From Deltaproteobacteria bacterium (GTDB taxonomy: Bacteria; Myxococcota_A; Polyangia; GCA-2747355; JADLHG01): a stretch of DNA of 64,000 nucleotides. Below, in pieces: positions 51,747 to 61,540 of the stretch. A model generated the notes under the pieces. It was not told the DNA's origin and did not search any database. It worked only from the letters and a program-made list of their open reading frames with translations. The first letter of the stretch is position 1, and the number at the start of each line of letters is the position of its first letter. Made by a program: the position numbers and the translations under genes. Location: assembly GCA_020848905.1 (NCBI GenBank), contig JADLHG010000038.1:85652-149651 (forward strand), written 5' to 3'.

Positions 51747-52766
51747 TCAGCGCGGGACGAGGTAGTCGGTCGGCTCGCACGCCGGCAAGGGCATCTGGCG
51801 GGTCCGGCCGCCGCGGAGCGCCGAGAGGGCCGCCACCATCGCCGCGCCGCCGTCTTCGTTCAGCTTGAGCTTGCGCGCGTCGCGCTCGTCGCAGCCGATG
51901 ACCTTCTTCCAGGTCTCGGAACCCCACGCCGCCGCCCGTCCTGCTACGAGCACGGCGCCGAGGACGGCGTCGTCGAGCCGCGCCAGTTGCTCGACGGGCG
52001 TCACTCCCACGACCCAGAGCAGGATGCCGAAGAGCCGGTACCAGGAGCCCGGATGGTCCCCGTTGAACGTCTCGCCGCGCTCGCGCAGGTCACCCCGGAT
52101 GTCGACCATGCGCCGGAAGAAGCGGTTCATGCGTGGGTACGACGACAGGTAGTAATAGCCATCGAGCGTCGGGTCCACCTTGCGATACCAGAAGTCGTCG
52201 CCCGCTCCCTTGCACCGCCGGGTGTACGGGGCGAAGAAGCGCGCCTCGGAGCGCAGGACGTTGTGCGCCGCGAGCAGGGCAAGAAACACGTCCCCCCTCT
52301 GTATCCCCAGCGCAGCGCGGAAGAAGGAAAGCGGCGTGATGGAGTTCTCGGGCTGGGCGAAGACCCACCGCTGGAGCCGCGCCTCTTCTCCTGTCTCCTG
52401 GCATTTCGTACCGGGAACCGCGGCCAGATACGCCGTCAGGTCCGCCGTGCTCAGGCGGTTCAGGTGACGATTCCACTGCGGCGTGACGAGTCTCCCCTGC
52501 TCGTCCAGCATGGCGAACGTGGCGATCGAGTGGGCCAGACAGGCACCGAAGCGCTGGGGGTCCAGGTCCACGGCCTGGCTTCGCACGTAGCGCGCGTCGT
52601 AGCCGTAGTAGTGGCGGGCGTCGACGGTTCCGCCCTCGTTCTGGCAGATGGTCCCGTAGCTCTCTCGCTCGCCGTCGACCTCGGCCTCGGGCGCCCCCCC
52701 GCCACACGCGGCGACGGCGAGACACCAGACGCTCACCAGTTCCCACCGAAGCAAGGGCCGCACCAT
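51747..52766 (-). CDS. Lipoprotein of unknown family
   Basis: A 339-residue lipoprotein (lipobox AVAAC, Cys21). ATG 52766 is chosen because AGGAGG lies 5 bases before it; an in-frame GTG two codons upstream is an alternative. The body is mixed alpha/beta with aromatic-rich segments (DGYYYLSSYPRMNRFFRRM, GSWYRLFGILLWVVG) and scattered Cys. No domain recognised. It stands alone between a MinD-like gene and small membrane genes. Confidence 0.6.
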   Translation of the reverse strand: MVRPLLRWELVSVWCLAVAACGGGAPEAEVDGERESYGTICQNEGGTVDARHYYGYDARYVRSQAVDLDPQRFGACLAHSIATFAMLDEQGRLVTPQWNRHLNRLSTADLTAYLAAVPGTKCQETGEEARLQRWVFAQPENSITPLSFFRAALGIQRGDVFLALLAAHNVLRSEARFFAPYTRRCKGAGDDFWYRKVDPTLDGYYYLSSYPRMNRFFRRMVDIRGDLRERGETFNGDHPGSWYRLFGILLWVVGVTPVEQLARLDDAVLGAVLVAGRAAAWGSETWKKVIGCDERDARKLKLNEDGGAAMVAALSALRGGRTRQMPLPACEPTDYLVPR

Positions 52767-52987
52767 CGACACCTCCTCGCGGCTGACCCGACGTGATGTC
52801 AGAGCAAGCCCGAGGCCAACGCCGCTCCTACCGACCCTTCCAAAGGCCGCTGCCCAGGCTGGCGATCTTACGAGGTTGACGCACGCGCCCAGCGGGGCCG
52901 GTCCGGCGGCGAGACCCTACCCGCTGCCTGGCACTCCGCGGGCCTGGGGTCAGCTGTCACCAGCACGCGCAGCGAGGCAGGCCCGGA
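52767..52987. other. Intergenic region upstream of the unknown lipoprotein
   Basis: About 220 bases between minus-strand genes. It should carry the promoter of the lipoprotein gene; nothing further recognised. Confidence 0.3.
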
Positions 52988-53485
52988 TCACGCTCTCCGC
53001 AGGAAGTAGAGCGCCGCCCACGCGACGAGGAGCACGATGGAACAGGGGAGCGTGGCCCGCGCCAGGAAGGCGCGAGGAGCTCCCTCCCCTCCTCCGCCCA
53101 CGGCGGCGAGCGACCCCACGCACCCGAGGAGGCCCAGGAGCCCTCCACCGTGCACGACGGCGCCGCAGGGCGCTTCCGAGGCCGACAGCGATAGCGCGGT
53201 CCAGAGCAGGGCGCTTCCCCCGACGGCACCCGCGAAGCCCGCCGCCGCGCCGAGCAGAGCACGGGTGGCGCGCGTCGATCGCGCCGTCAAGCGCCGCGTC
53301 AGCTCCCGCCGACGCGCCTCCAGATCCTGCATGACCTGCGGTGCGGCGCTGAACGCAGCGTCGAGCTCCGCCAAGCGGCGATCGGCAGCAGCCAAGCGCT
53401 CGAGCGCAGTGCGCGGCGCCCCCTCGGACGTGTCCCCCGAGGAGCTCTGCGCTTCCTTCGGCGTCTTCAGCGGATCGTGCGTCAT
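52988..53485 (-). CDS. Small membrane protein, coiled-coil plus transmembrane helices
   Basis: A 165-residue protein of unknown family. An N-terminal charged coiled-coil (ALERLAAADRRLAELDAAF...DLEARRRELTRRL) is followed by about three hydrophobic helices (LLGAAAGFAGAVGGSALLW, GGLLGLLGCVGSLAAVGG, CSIVLLVAWAALYFL). Its ATG at 53485 shares a base with the stop of the neighbouring gene (TGATG), so the two are coupled and likely form a complex. Confidence 0.62.
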   Translation of the reverse strand: MTHDPLKTPKEAQSSSGDTSEGAPRTALERLAAADRRLAELDAAFSAAPQVMQDLEARRRELTRRLTARSTRATRALLGAAAGFAGAVGGSALLWTALSLSASEAPCGAVVHGGGLLGLLGCVGSLAAVGGGGEGAPRAFLARATLPCSIVLLVAWAALYFLRRA

Positions 53486-53931
53486 CAGAAAGCTCCCTCG
53501 GCAAGACCCTTGCTCGCCTGCACGAGGGCCACCACGAGACCGTAGATGACGGCCGCGCCCAAGGAGAAGCCGCGGCCCAACCACGCTCCGACTCCCAGCG
53601 GATAGCGCGTGACACCGGAGAAGATGAACGATGGGAGGACGAACGCCCCCAGCACGACCCCGTAGCGAAGGAGACCGAGCTGCGCCGATCCGGCCCAGCA
53701 GAGGGCGAGCACCCCGAAGACGATGCTCAAGCCGCTCCACCGATCCTCGACGGTGCCGGGCAGCCCTCCGCCTTCACCGGTCTTGTCGAGCCACTGCTGC
53801 AGACGGTCGACCTCGAGCGCGAGCTTCCGCCGTGGCGCCTCGAGCTCGGCGAACTCCTTCTCACGCTCGCCGATGCGCGCCTCGACCATCGCCAGGCGCT
53901 CCCTGGCCGCAGCTTCTTCGTCGCGAAACAT
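53485..53931 (-). CDS. Small membrane protein, coiled-coil plus transmembrane helices (partner)
   Basis: A 148-residue protein with the same plan as its downstream neighbour: an acidic/basic coiled-coil (RERLAMVEARIGEREKEFAELEAPRRKLALEVDRLQQWLDK) then about three membrane helices (LSIVFGVLALCWAGSAQLGLL, YGVVLGAFVLPSFIFSGV, GFSLGAAVIYGLVVALVQA). The stop TGA overlaps the start of the partner. Function unknown; a paired membrane organiser is possible. Confidence 0.62.
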   Translation of the reverse strand: MFRDEEAAARERLAMVEARIGEREKEFAELEAPRRKLALEVDRLQQWLDKTGEGGGLPGTVEDRWSGLSIVFGVLALCWAGSAQLGLLRYGVVLGAFVLPSFIFSGVTRYPLGVGAWLGRGFSLGAAVIYGLVVALVQASKGLAEGAF

Positions 53932-53962
53932 GGCACATGTCCCCCAAGTGAAGCGCCCCCAC

Positions 53963-54787
53963 CTACTGCGCCGCCCCCTGCGCCCGCACGAGCGCGTCCC
54001 AGTATTTCTTGGCCGGGATGAGCGTGTAAACAGGATTCTCGGTCTTCACATCCGCCGTCACGGGACCGAGGTCGAGGCCGACGCCCCACTCGCGCCGACC
54101 GTCGCCGTCCTCGTCCGAATGGTGCAGCCGAATCGCGACTCCGGGTCCCGCGCTCACGCCGATGCGGAGCTGCTCGTCGTTGGGATTCTTCGGGTCGAAG
54201 CGGCCGATCTTCAGCGCGAGCTGCGCCGCGTTGGCAGAGAGTCCGACGCGGGTCCCGTTCGCGTCGGCGATCAGACTGTGCGAGTACTGCGCCAACACCC
54301 CCTCGAGCTGCAGCGCACGATCCGTGCGGGTGTGAAGCGCCAGGAGATGCAGCTCGGCCTCCATCTGAGGCAAACCGGGCACGTCCGGTCGCGTGGCCGC
54401 GGTTCCGCCGAGGAAGCTCATCCTCGCCCCCTCCGGGCTGCGTTGCTCGAACAGCATCGCCTCCTCGGTGCGCGTTCCACCCTCGGTGGTCGTCCGGGTC
54501 GTCAGCGTGCGCGTCACGGGGTCTCCCCCCATGAGGTCCCGCAGGTAGGCCGCCGCGTCTCGTGCCGCCGACCGTGCCGCGTCCGCCGCGCGGCGATGAG
54601 CGGCCTCCGCGGAAGGTCGCGCCTTCGTCCCGCCGTCGGCGGGAGCGCTCTTCGAGGTGCGGGGGTCGCCCGCCCGGTTCCCCTCCGGGGCGGCGGCCGC
54701 GCTGGACTGCGCCTCTGGCGGTAGCGCAAGCGGAAACAGATCGGTGTGGGCCCGGCAAACGTCGGCGCCAATACGGGGGTCGGCCAT
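53963..54787 (-). CDS. Conserved-looking protein of unknown function
   Basis: A 274-residue protein without signal peptide (MADPRIGADVCRAHTDLF). The N-third is Ala/Pro/Ser-rich and probably disordered; the C-part has strand-rich segments (HLLALHTRTDRALQLEGVL, LRIGVSAGPGVAIRLHHSD, RREWGVGLDLGPVTADVKT) suggesting one beta-rich domain. No family recognised. ATG 54787 is supported by GAGG 6 bases upstream. Just before it is a GTTG microsatellite. Next to the two small membrane genes on the same strand (31 bases), perhaps one transcript. Confidence 0.55.
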   Translation of the reverse strand: MADPRIGADVCRAHTDLFPLALPPEAQSSAAAAPEGNRAGDPRTSKSAPADGGTKARPSAEAAHRRAADAARSAARDAAAYLRDLMGGDPVTRTLTTRTTTEGGTRTEEAMLFEQRSPEGARMSFLGGTAATRPDVPGLPQMEAELHLLALHTRTDRALQLEGVLAQYSHSLIADANGTRVGLSANAAQLALKIGRFDPKNPNDEQLRIGVSAGPGVAIRLHHSDEDGDGRREWGVGLDLGPVTADVKTENPVYTLIPAKKYWDALVRAQGAAQ

Positions 54788-55056
54788 GGTGTCCTCGTCG
54801 GTTGGTTGGTTGGCTACTTTGGATGTCGAAGTCGCGAGGAGTATCGGTCGGCAGGCCGCCGCGGTTGCGCCGCCGCACGCAGGTTCCACGGGCGACCTCC
54901 GCGCGAGCCATCCGGCTGGGCAAGAGCGCCGCGCGCTGCCATACTCTGGCCGACTCACGCCAAGGGCACGACGCGACGTGATTTCCGGCGCTTATTGAAT
55001 CGGAGGCCGAAGGTGCACGTCCACCGAGGCAGAGGGCCCACGACCCGGAGGGGACC
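54788..55056. promoter_or_regulatory. Divergent intergenic region with a GTTG microsatellite
   Basis: About 270 bases. GTTGGTTGGTTGG (54801-54813) is a short tandem repeat about 14 bases upstream of the unknown gene's start, possibly slippage-prone. The rest should hold promoters for both outward genes. Confidence 0.4.
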
Positions 55057-56226
55057 ATGCAACGCTTAACCGTCATCATCAGCACGTTCTCGCTGCTCGC
55101 AGCTGCACCGGCCCTGGGACAGCGACGCGCACCTCCAAGCGGCGGCGAGGCCCCACCCTCCTCGGGCGGAAGGAGCCGACGCGCACCGCCGAGTGAAGGA
55201 CAGCCCATTCCGCCGAGCGCCCCGGGGGGGACGCGGAGAGCGCCGGAGTCCACGGACGAGCCCAAGGCGGTCAGCGTGTACCCCACGACGGGAGCCGGGG
55301 GCACGCAGATCGTGGTGCGTGGCACGGGCTTCGTCTCGGGAGACGAGGTACTGATCGGCGACCGCGTGACCATCATGCGCGGCACGCGCGGCGATCACAT
55401 CATCGTGGTCGTGCCGATGGGGGCCTCGTCGGGCCGCATCTCGATCCGGCGCCAAGGGCGGCTCTACCCGTCCAGCGTCGACTTCCGCATCCTGGCCGTC
55501 CCCATGGTGAGCTACTACACGCCCCACGGAGGCTCTCCCGGTGAGACGATCTCGCTGCGCGGGATCAATCTGACGGCCGACGCGACGGTGAATCTCTCCG
55601 GCATCTCGTGCCCGGTGGTGCGGCGCACGGTGCCGACGGAGTTGCTCATCGTCGTGCCGCAGAACGCGCGTACGGGGCGCATCGTCATCACGACCACGGG
55701 TGGAAGCTGGGTGAGCCCGAGGGACTTCGAGGTGCTCTCCCACCCCACGCTCAGCTCCTTCTCCCCGACGCAGGGAGCGCCCGGCACGCGCGTCACGCTC
55801 TACGGTCAGAACTTCCACCACGGCATGCGCGTGTTCCTGGGCTCGACGCAGCTCCCCATCGTGGCCATCCAGCCGAGCCTGGTGGTGGTCGTCATCCCGC
55901 AGGGGGTCTACACCGGCAACTTCGTCATCTTCAGCCGCAACCGCTCGCAGCAGAGCACGAGCAGCTTCACCGTGCTGAACATCGCCGAGTTGACGTTTCA
56001 CTTCTCGCCGGTGGAGGCAGCCGCCGGCAGCGACGTGACGATCCGCCTCTCGCGCGCCGAGCCCGCTGCCACGATCTGGTACAACGGGCGGCCGCTCCCC
56101 AAGCGCGTCCTGCACGGCGGCCGAACCTTCGTCGTGACGGTCCCGGGGGACGCGACGAGCGGCTACTTCGAGCTCGAGGTGTCGGGCCGCAAGTGGCGCG
56201 CCACGCAGCAGCTCACCGTTCGATAG
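55057..56226 (+). CDS. Exported IPT/TIG-domain protein
   Basis: A 389-residue exported protein. Signal peptide ([16 protein letters not shown]) and a Pro/Ser/Gly-rich linker precede about four IPT/TIG immunoglobulin-like domains, each with the GAxGTxxxxxGxxF signature: [42 protein letters not shown] and [17 protein letters not shown] domains mediate binding at the surface. GGAGGGG lies just before ATG 55057. It ends 7 bases before proS, likely a common transcript. Confidence 0.75.
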   Translation: MQRLTVIISTFSLLAAAPALGQRRAPPSGGEAPPSSGGRSRRAPPSEGQPIPPSAPGGTRRAPESTDEPKAVSVYPTTGAGGTQIVVRGTGFVSGDEVLIGDRVTIMRGTRGDHIIVVVPMGASSGRISIRRQGRLYPSSVDFRILAVPMVSYYTPHGGSPGETISLRGINLTADATVNLSGISCPVVRRTVPTELLIVVPQNARTGRIVITTTGGSWVSPRDFEVLSHPTLSSFSPTQGAPGTRVTLYGQNFHHGMRVFLGSTQLPIVAIQPSLVVVVIPQGVYTGNFVIFSRNRSQQSTSSFTVLNIAELTFHFSPVEAAAGSDVTIRLSRAEPAATIWYNGRPLPKRVLHGGRTFVVTVPGDATSGYFELEVSGRKWRATQQLTVR

Positions 56227-56233
56227 CCTCCCC

Positions 56234-57727
56234 ATGATGAAAAAGGACACGCCCGTGAGCAAAGACGCACAGAGCAGCGAGAAGATCACCCCCCGCACCG
56301 AGGACTACGCCACCTGGTACCAAGACGTCATTCGCCAGGGCGAGCTGGCGGAGGTGGCCGAGGTAGTGAAGGGGTGCATGGTCATCAAGCCGCACGGCTA
56401 CGCCATCTGGGAGAAGATCCAGGGGCAGCTCGACCGGCGCTTCAAGGAGACCGGGCACAAGAACGCCTACTTCCCGCTCCTCATCCCGGAGAGCTTCCTG
56501 CGCAAGGAAGCCGAGCACGTGGAAGGCTTCTCGCCCGAGCTGGCCGTCGTCACCATCGGCGGCGGCAAACCGCTCGAGGAGGCCTACGTCATCCGGCCCA
56601 CCTCGGAGACGATCATCGGGCACTTCTTCGGCAAGTGGATCAAGAGCTGGCGCGACCTGCCGCTGCTCATCAATCAATGGGCCAACGTGGTGCGCTGGGA
56701 GCTCCGCACGCGCATGTTCCTGCGCACGACGGAGTTCCTCTGGCAGGAGGGGCACACGGCCCACGCGAGCCACGACGAGGCGATGACCGAGGTCCTGCGC
56801 ATGCTCGACGTCTACGCCGAGTTCGCGGAGGGGTTCATGGCCATGCCGGTGGTCAAGGGGGTCAAGACGCAGAACGAGAAGTTCGCCGGCGCCGTGAAGA
56901 GCTTCAGCATCGAGGCCATGATGCAGAACGGCCTCGCGCTGCAGGCCGGGACGAGCCACGACCTGGGGCAGAACTTCGGCAAGGCCTTCGACGTCAAGTT
57001 CCAGAACAAGGAGAAGGAGCTCGAGTACGTCTGGCAGACGAGCTGGGGCGTCTCGACGCGCCTCATCGGCGGGCTCGTGATGACGCACTCCGACGACAAC
57101 GGGCTCGTCCTGCCGCCGCGCCTGGCGCCGATCCAGGTGGCGGTCGTGCCGATCTACAAGACGGACACTGAGCGCGCCGCCGTGCTCGAGAAGGCCGACC
57201 AGCTGGCCACGGAGCTGCGCGAGCGCGGCATCTCCGTCGAGGTGGACGCGCGCGAGGAGTACAAGCCCGGCTACAAGTACTTCCACTGGGAGCAGCACGG
57301 CGTGCCGGCGCGCCTGGAGCTCGGGCCGCGCGACCTGCAGCAGAACCAGGTCATGATGAAGCGGCGGGACCGTAGCGAGAAACAACCCCTGTCCATGGCG
57401 GGCCTCGGCGAGACGATGGCGAAGCTCATGGATCAGATCCAGGCGGACCTCTTTGCCGCGGCGAAGCAGCGCTTGCGCGACAGCACGGTGCTCGCGAACT
57501 CTCTCGACGAGGTGCGCGAGATCCTGAGCCCGGCGACCGCCGAGAAAGGGGGCGGGCGTTTCGTCATGGCGCACCTCGCGGACGACCCGCGCTGCGACGC
57601 GGCCGTGAAGGAGTTCAAGGCCACCATCCGCTGCGTCCCGCTCGTGGACGAGCACGGCGGCGGCGGATCCTGCATCGTGACGGGACAGAGCGTGCCGTCC
57701 CGGGTGGTGATCGCCAAGGCGTACTGA
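56234..57727 (+). CDS. proS: Proline--tRNA ligase, archaeal/eukaryotic-type (ProRS class 3)
   Basis: Class II synthetase for tRNA-Pro, 497 residues. Sequence features fit the archaeal/eukaryotic-type ProRS: it lacks the INS editing domain of bacterial ProRS and has the C-terminal extension ending in VVIAKAY. Motif 1 context [14 protein letters not shown], motif 2 [20 protein letters not shown], and motif 3 [19 protein letters not shown] are present. The C-terminal zinc-binding-like part includes [20 protein letters not shown] and GGSCIVTG. The gene has ATG 56234, with a second ATG directly after. Confidence 0.92.
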   Translation: MMKKDTPVSKDAQSSEKITPRTEDYATWYQDVIRQGELAEVAEVVKGCMVIKPHGYAIWEKIQGQLDRRFKETGHKNAYFPLLIPESFLRKEAEHVEGFSPELAVVTIGGGKPLEEAYVIRPTSETIIGHFFGKWIKSWRDLPLLINQWANVVRWELRTRMFLRTTEFLWQEGHTAHASHDEAMTEVLRMLDVYAEFAEGFMAMPVVKGVKTQNEKFAGAVKSFSIEAMMQNGLALQAGTSHDLGQNFGKAFDVKFQNKEKELEYVWQTSWGVSTRLIGGLVMTHSDDNGLVLPPRLAPIQVAVVPIYKTDTERAAVLEKADQLATELRERGISVEVDAREEYKPGYKYFHWEQHGVPARLELGPRDLQQNQVMMKRRDRSEKQPLSMAGLGETMAKLMDQIQADLFAAAKQRLRDSTVLANSLDEVREILSPATAEKGGGRFVMAHLADDPRCDAAVKEFKATIRCVPLVDEHGGGGSCIVTGQSVPSRVVIAKAY

Positions 57728-57906
57728 GCGCGACCGGGCCCGCGGGGCGGTCGACCGAGGGACCGGGCCACTTTTTCGCAGGGAATCTTGCGCGCACAGC
57801 TCTTTGAGATCACTCGTCGATCAAGAATCCTCCCCCGAATCCGCCCGAACATGTCGCGACAGTCCCCCTTGTGCCGGCGCCGCGGCTCGGGCAAAGATGC
57901 ATCGCC
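57728..57906. other. Intergenic region proS / lamin-tail lipoprotein
   Basis: Holds the terminator above and, presumably, the promoter of the next gene. Some AT-richer sequence near 57770-57830. Nothing else recognised. Confidence 0.3.
57737..57776 (+). terminator. Probable intrinsic terminator of proS
   Basis: GGCCCG (57737-57742) and CGGGCC (57764-57769) form a stem around an inner palindrome CGGTCGACCG (57748-57757), followed by a TTTTT run (57772-57776). It sits about 10 bases after the proS stop. Confidence 0.5.
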
Positions 57907-58767
57907 ATGAAGCATCCGGCTGTGTATCTCGCCCTGGCTTCCCTCGGATTCCTCTTCACGACTGGCTGCGCGGCCCCGGATCTCGGGGATGCGCCGTTCC
58001 TGTGCAATCGGGGCACCCCCGAGTGTCCGGACGGGTACGCGTGCGTCCCGAGCGGAGGCAAGCGCATCTGTCTGCGAGAGGGGCTTGCGCTTCCGGGGGC
58101 CGACGCGCGCTCCGCCGCGGACGCGGGACCCCTGGGCGCTTCCGACGCCGCGCCGAGCTCCGACACGCAGCCGCCGCCGCTCCCCGCGGATGCGGGCCTT
58201 CCGGCTGACCGCGGCACGGTCAAGAAGCCGGATGCCCAGGCCCCGAAGGCCGACAGCCAGCCCCCCGTCGGAGGCAACCTCCAGATCAGCGAGTTCATGG
58301 CCAACCCGAAGGCCGTCCCCGACGCCGACGGCGAGTTCGTGGAGCTCTACAACCCGGGCTCCGCGGCGGTGGACATCACCGGCTGGACGCTGAAGGACCT
58401 GGGCAGCGACCTGCACGTGGTGAAGGGCTCGGGACCGGTGCTGGTCCCCGCGTACGGGTATCTCGTCCTTGGGCGCGAGGCCAACCAAACCCTCAACGGC
58501 GGCATCAACGTCGGTTACGTCTATGCGAACTTCGACCTCGCGAACGCGAGCGACGAGATCGTGCTGCTCGACAAGAGCGGCAAGGTCGTGGACCAGGTCT
58601 CCTATAATACGATCAACGGGTTCGTGATCCCCGACGGCAAGAGCCTCTCGGTGAAGGCCGGAGCGCTCGACCACAGCCGGGGCGCGAACTGGTGCAGCGA
58701 GCCTGCGCTCTGGACCGGTTCGAAGGGGGACTACGGTACGCCGGGACGCGCGAGAAGCTGCAACTGA
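57907..58767 (+). CDS. Lamin-tail-domain (LTD) lipoprotein
   Basis: A 286-residue lipoprotein (Cys21 in LFTTGC). A short Cys-rich knot (CNRGTPECPDGYACVPSG) follows, then an Ala/Asp/Pro linker. The C-terminal lamin-tail-like domain is recognisable by QISEFMANPKAVPDADGEFVE, LYNPGSAAVDITGWTLKD and ANASDEIVLLDKSGKVVDQV. LTD domains in bacteria are found on surface proteins and nucleases; no nuclease part is present. Function: probably binding or structural. Confidence 0.8.
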   Translation: MKHPAVYLALASLGFLFTTGCAAPDLGDAPFLCNRGTPECPDGYACVPSGGKRICLREGLALPGADARSAADAGPLGASDAAPSSDTQPPPLPADAGLPADRGTVKKPDAQAPKADSQPPVGGNLQISEFMANPKAVPDADGEFVELYNPGSAAVDITGWTLKDLGSDLHVVKGSGPVLVPAYGYLVLGREANQTLNGGINVGYVYANFDLANASDEIVLLDKSGKVVDQVSYNTINGFVIPDGKSLSVKAGALDHSRGANWCSEPALWTGSKGDYGTPGRARSCN

Positions 58768-58801
58768 GCCGAAGTTCCACCGCGGCACCCTCGGCTGACC
58801 T

Positions 58802-61165
58802 CTACCAGTGCGCGTGAGCCTCGGGCCCCGTTAGCTCGAGGACCAAAAGGCCTCGCTCGAGGCGCGCCGGCACGCTGCAGCTCCGGGGCAGACCCGGTGT
58901 CCCCGTGAGCTCCACCGTGACGGGGCGATCCGCGCGGCCGAAACCATCCACGAACCGCAACGCGAGGCGCGCGCCGTCGAAGTCGCCGCGGAGCTCGCTG
59001 CGCGCGCCGGGGGCGAAGCCGTCGCCGTCGTCCTCGTACACCTGGCCGTGGAGCTCGGGGGCGAGCGGGGCGCGAAAGGCGAGCGGCGTCCAGCGCGCTG
59101 TCGTCGTGCACGGCGCGACGGCGGTCAGTGGCACGGCGCTCCCCGCGCGCTGGAAGAGCGGGATGCCGTCGAGCGGCGTCGGCGCGCTGACGTAGCTCGG
59201 ACCCGAGGTCGCCGGACCGAGCTCGAAGGGTGCCCAGCCTCCCGCGGGGAGGTAGACCAGCCGTCGCCGTTGGCCGGGACGCAGCGCGGGCGCGACGAGG
59301 AGCTCGCGACCGAGGAGAAACTGGTCGTGCAGCTCCTGCACCTCGCCGTCGTCGGGGTACTCGAGCAGGAGGGGGCGCATCGGCGGCAGCCCGGTGCGGG
59401 AGGCCTCTTCCGCGAGCGTGTACAGGTACGGTAGCAGCCGATAGCGCAGCTCGAGCGCCGCGCGTACGGCCGAGAGGTAGGGCTCACCGAAGCACCAGGG
59501 CTCCTGGCGTCGCGTCCCGACGGCCGAGTGGTTGCGCATGAAGGGATAGAACGCGCCGAGGAAGCTCCAGCGCGCGAGCAGCTCACCGGTCGTGTCCGCG
59601 GAGAAGCCGCCCACGTCCGCGCCGGCGAACGGCACGCCCGAGAGCCCGAGGCCGAGGAGCGTGGGGATCGAGGCCTCGAGGTGCTCCCAGTAGCTGTGAT
59701 TGTCGCCGGTCCAGACCCACGCGAAGCGCTGGATGCCCGCGCAGCCGCTGCGGGTGAGCACGAAGGGCCGCCGCTCGGGACGCAACCGGGAGAGGCCTTC
59801 GTGGGTCGCCTGACACATCTGCAGCCCGTACAGGTTGTGCACCTCGGCGTGCGAGCGCGCGCCGTGGCGGGCCGTCGGAGGGAGCGTCTTCCAGTCGGCA
59901 TCGAGGCCGAAGCCACCGAAGGCGGCGGGCTCGTTCATGTCGTTCCAGATGCCGTCCACGCCGGCCTCGACGTAGCCGCGATGCTGCTCGCCCCAGTAGT
60001 GGCGCACGACGGGCCGCGTGAAGTCGGGCCAGACGGCGGGCTTCGGCCAGACCTCGCCGCGGAGCTCCTCGCCGCGGCTGTCCGTGACGAAGGCGCCGAG
60101 GGCGCGTCCCGCGTCGTAGGTCGCGTAGCCCGGCTCGACCTTCACCCCCGGATCCACGATCGCCACCGTGCGCACGTCCAGCGCGCGAAGGTCCGCGGGG
60201 AGCTCTCTCGGCGGGCCGAAGCGCGCCTCGTCGAGGGTGAAGACCTTGAAGCCCTCCAGGTGATCGATGTCGAGCCAGAGCGCCTCGAGTGGCAGGTTGC
60301 GTTCGCGGTAGCCGCGCGCGACGGCGCGGACGGCGTCGCCGTTGAAGTAGCCCCAGCGGCACTGGTGCTGGCCGAGGGCCCAGAGCGGCGGCAGCGGCGG
60401 CCGCCCCACGAGCTCGGTGTAGCGCGCGAGCACGGCCTTGGGCGACGGGCCGGCGATGAGATAGAGGTCGAAGGTCGGCCCGTCGGTGTGGATCAGCGAG
60501 CGGTCGCGCTCGGTCGCGCCGAGGTCGAAGACCGTGCGCCAGCTCTCGTCGAGAAAGAGCCCGAAGGCGCAGGCCCCCTCGAGGGCCAGCACGAAGGGGT
60601 GCGACTGGTAGAGCGGGTCCTTGTCGGGATGGTGGTGCATGTCGTCGGTGGCCCAGTTGGTCCACACGCGGCCCCGCCGGTCGAGAAAGCCGGTGCGGAG
60701 TCCCAGGCCGTAGTAGCGCCGGGACGGAGGATCGGCGAGCTCGAGGGTCAGGCCCCCCGAAAGCGCGTCGCCGTCGCGTTCCTCGGTGAGGGTCTCGCGC
60801 TGCACGCGGGACGCGGTCTGCGCCGCTCCGAGTGGACGGAGCCGACCCGCCTCGAGCCCGAGAACCTCGAGCGCGCCCCACCGAAGACGGAAGGGGTCGA
60901 GCGAGAGGAGCAATTCGGGAGAGTCGGGCGCCGAGAGGTGCACGGCGTCCCCGACGTGGCGCGCGCTCAGCGCCGGCGGGGAGCCGGCCGTGCTGGGCGG
61001 GGAGATCACGACCCAGCTCCCCTTCGCCGCGTCCTCGGGGCGCCGCCAGACGAGAAGCCGGATCACCCCGGGACGCGGAACCGTCAGCCTCGCTCGAGCA
61101 GACGAACCTGCGAGCTCGACCGCATCCGATCCGAGGTCCACCGAGTCGAAGCGCAAGGCGTGCAT
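58802..61165 (-). CDS. Glycoside hydrolase family 31 alpha-glucosidase
   Basis: A 787-residue GH31 enzyme. N-terminal beta-sandwich (VELAGSSARARLTVPRPGVIRLLVWR), then a barrel with PPLWALGQHQCRWGYFN, the catalytic Asp409 in GIWNDMNEPAAF, the acid/base Asp488 in WTGDNHSYWEHL and the GADVGGF loop. The C-terminal part holds GRELLVAPALRPGQRRR and EDDGDGF, both typical. No signal peptide, so cytoplasmic. It cleaves alpha-1,4/1,6-glucosides such as maltose or maltodextrins. No sugar transporter is visible next to it. Confidence 0.92.
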   Translation of the reverse strand: MHALRFDSVDLGSDAVELAGSSARARLTVPRPGVIRLLVWRRPEDAAKGSWVVISPPSTAGSPPALSARHVGDAVHLSAPDSPELLLSLDPFRLRWGALEVLGLEAGRLRPLGAAQTASRVQRETLTEERDGDALSGGLTLELADPPSRRYYGLGLRTGFLDRRGRVWTNWATDDMHHHPDKDPLYQSHPFVLALEGACAFGLFLDESWRTVFDLGATERDRSLIHTDGPTFDLYLIAGPSPKAVLARYTELVGRPPLPPLWALGQHQCRWGYFNGDAVRAVARGYRERNLPLEALWLDIDHLEGFKVFTLDEARFGPPRELPADLRALDVRTVAIVDPGVKVEPGYATYDAGRALGAFVTDSRGEELRGEVWPKPAVWPDFTRPVVRHYWGEQHRGYVEAGVDGIWNDMNEPAAFGGFGLDADWKTLPPTARHGARSHAEVHNLYGLQMCQATHEGLSRLRPERRPFVLTRSGCAGIQRFAWVWTGDNHSYWEHLEASIPTLLGLGLSGVPFAGADVGGFSADTTGELLARWSFLGAFYPFMRNHSAVGTRRQEPWCFGEPYLSAVRAALELRYRLLPYLYTLAEEASRTGLPPMRPLLLEYPDDGEVQELHDQFLLGRELLVAPALRPGQRRRLVYLPAGGWAPFELGPATSGPSYVSAPTPLDGIPLFQRAGSAVPLTAVAPCTTTARWTPLAFRAPLAPELHGQVYEDDGDGFAPGARSELRGDFDGARLALRFVDGFGRADRPVTVELTGTPGLPRSCSVPARLERGLLVLELTGPEAHAHW

Positions 61166-61246
61166 GCGGGGTGATCGTCGACGCCACCGCGCCGAAGGTC
61201 AACCCGTTCCCGCCACCGGGCGGGGCTACTCCTGTCGGCGGGGCGG

Positions 61247-61540
61247 CTACGGAATGGGGGTGGGGAGCGCGCCGAAGGCCTCGATCAGGCTCGACGTGGT
61301 GAGGGAGTTCTGGCCGTTCGCCGCGAAGCTGTTCGAGCCGAGCACGACCGAGCTCTGCTGGAGCAGCACGCCGTACTTCGTGTTGCTCGAGATCGTGTTG
61401 GTCTGGATCGTACCCCCCACGCCCTCGAGGAAGATGCCGCTCCGGCTGCTCGAGACAGTGTTGTTCTCGATCTGCACGCTGTAGGCACCGCCGCCGCTCA
61501 GGCTGACCTGGATCCCGTCGCCGCTGGGTTGACCGGCGCC
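61247..61540 (-). pseudogene. C-terminal fragment of a right-handed parallel beta-helix protein
   Basis: The minus-strand frame reads QPSGDGIQVSLSGGG, then IENNTVSSSRSGIFLE, GTIQTNTISSNTKYGVLLQQ and VLGSNSFAANGQN, and stops at 61247. These are typical right-handed beta-helix coils (IxxNxxxxxxxGIxL). Going upstream, the frame runs into the GC-rich repeat array from about 61540, with no start codon except GTG 61477 inside a coil. The 5' part of the gene is missing, most likely replaced by the repeat array. Confidence 0.65.
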
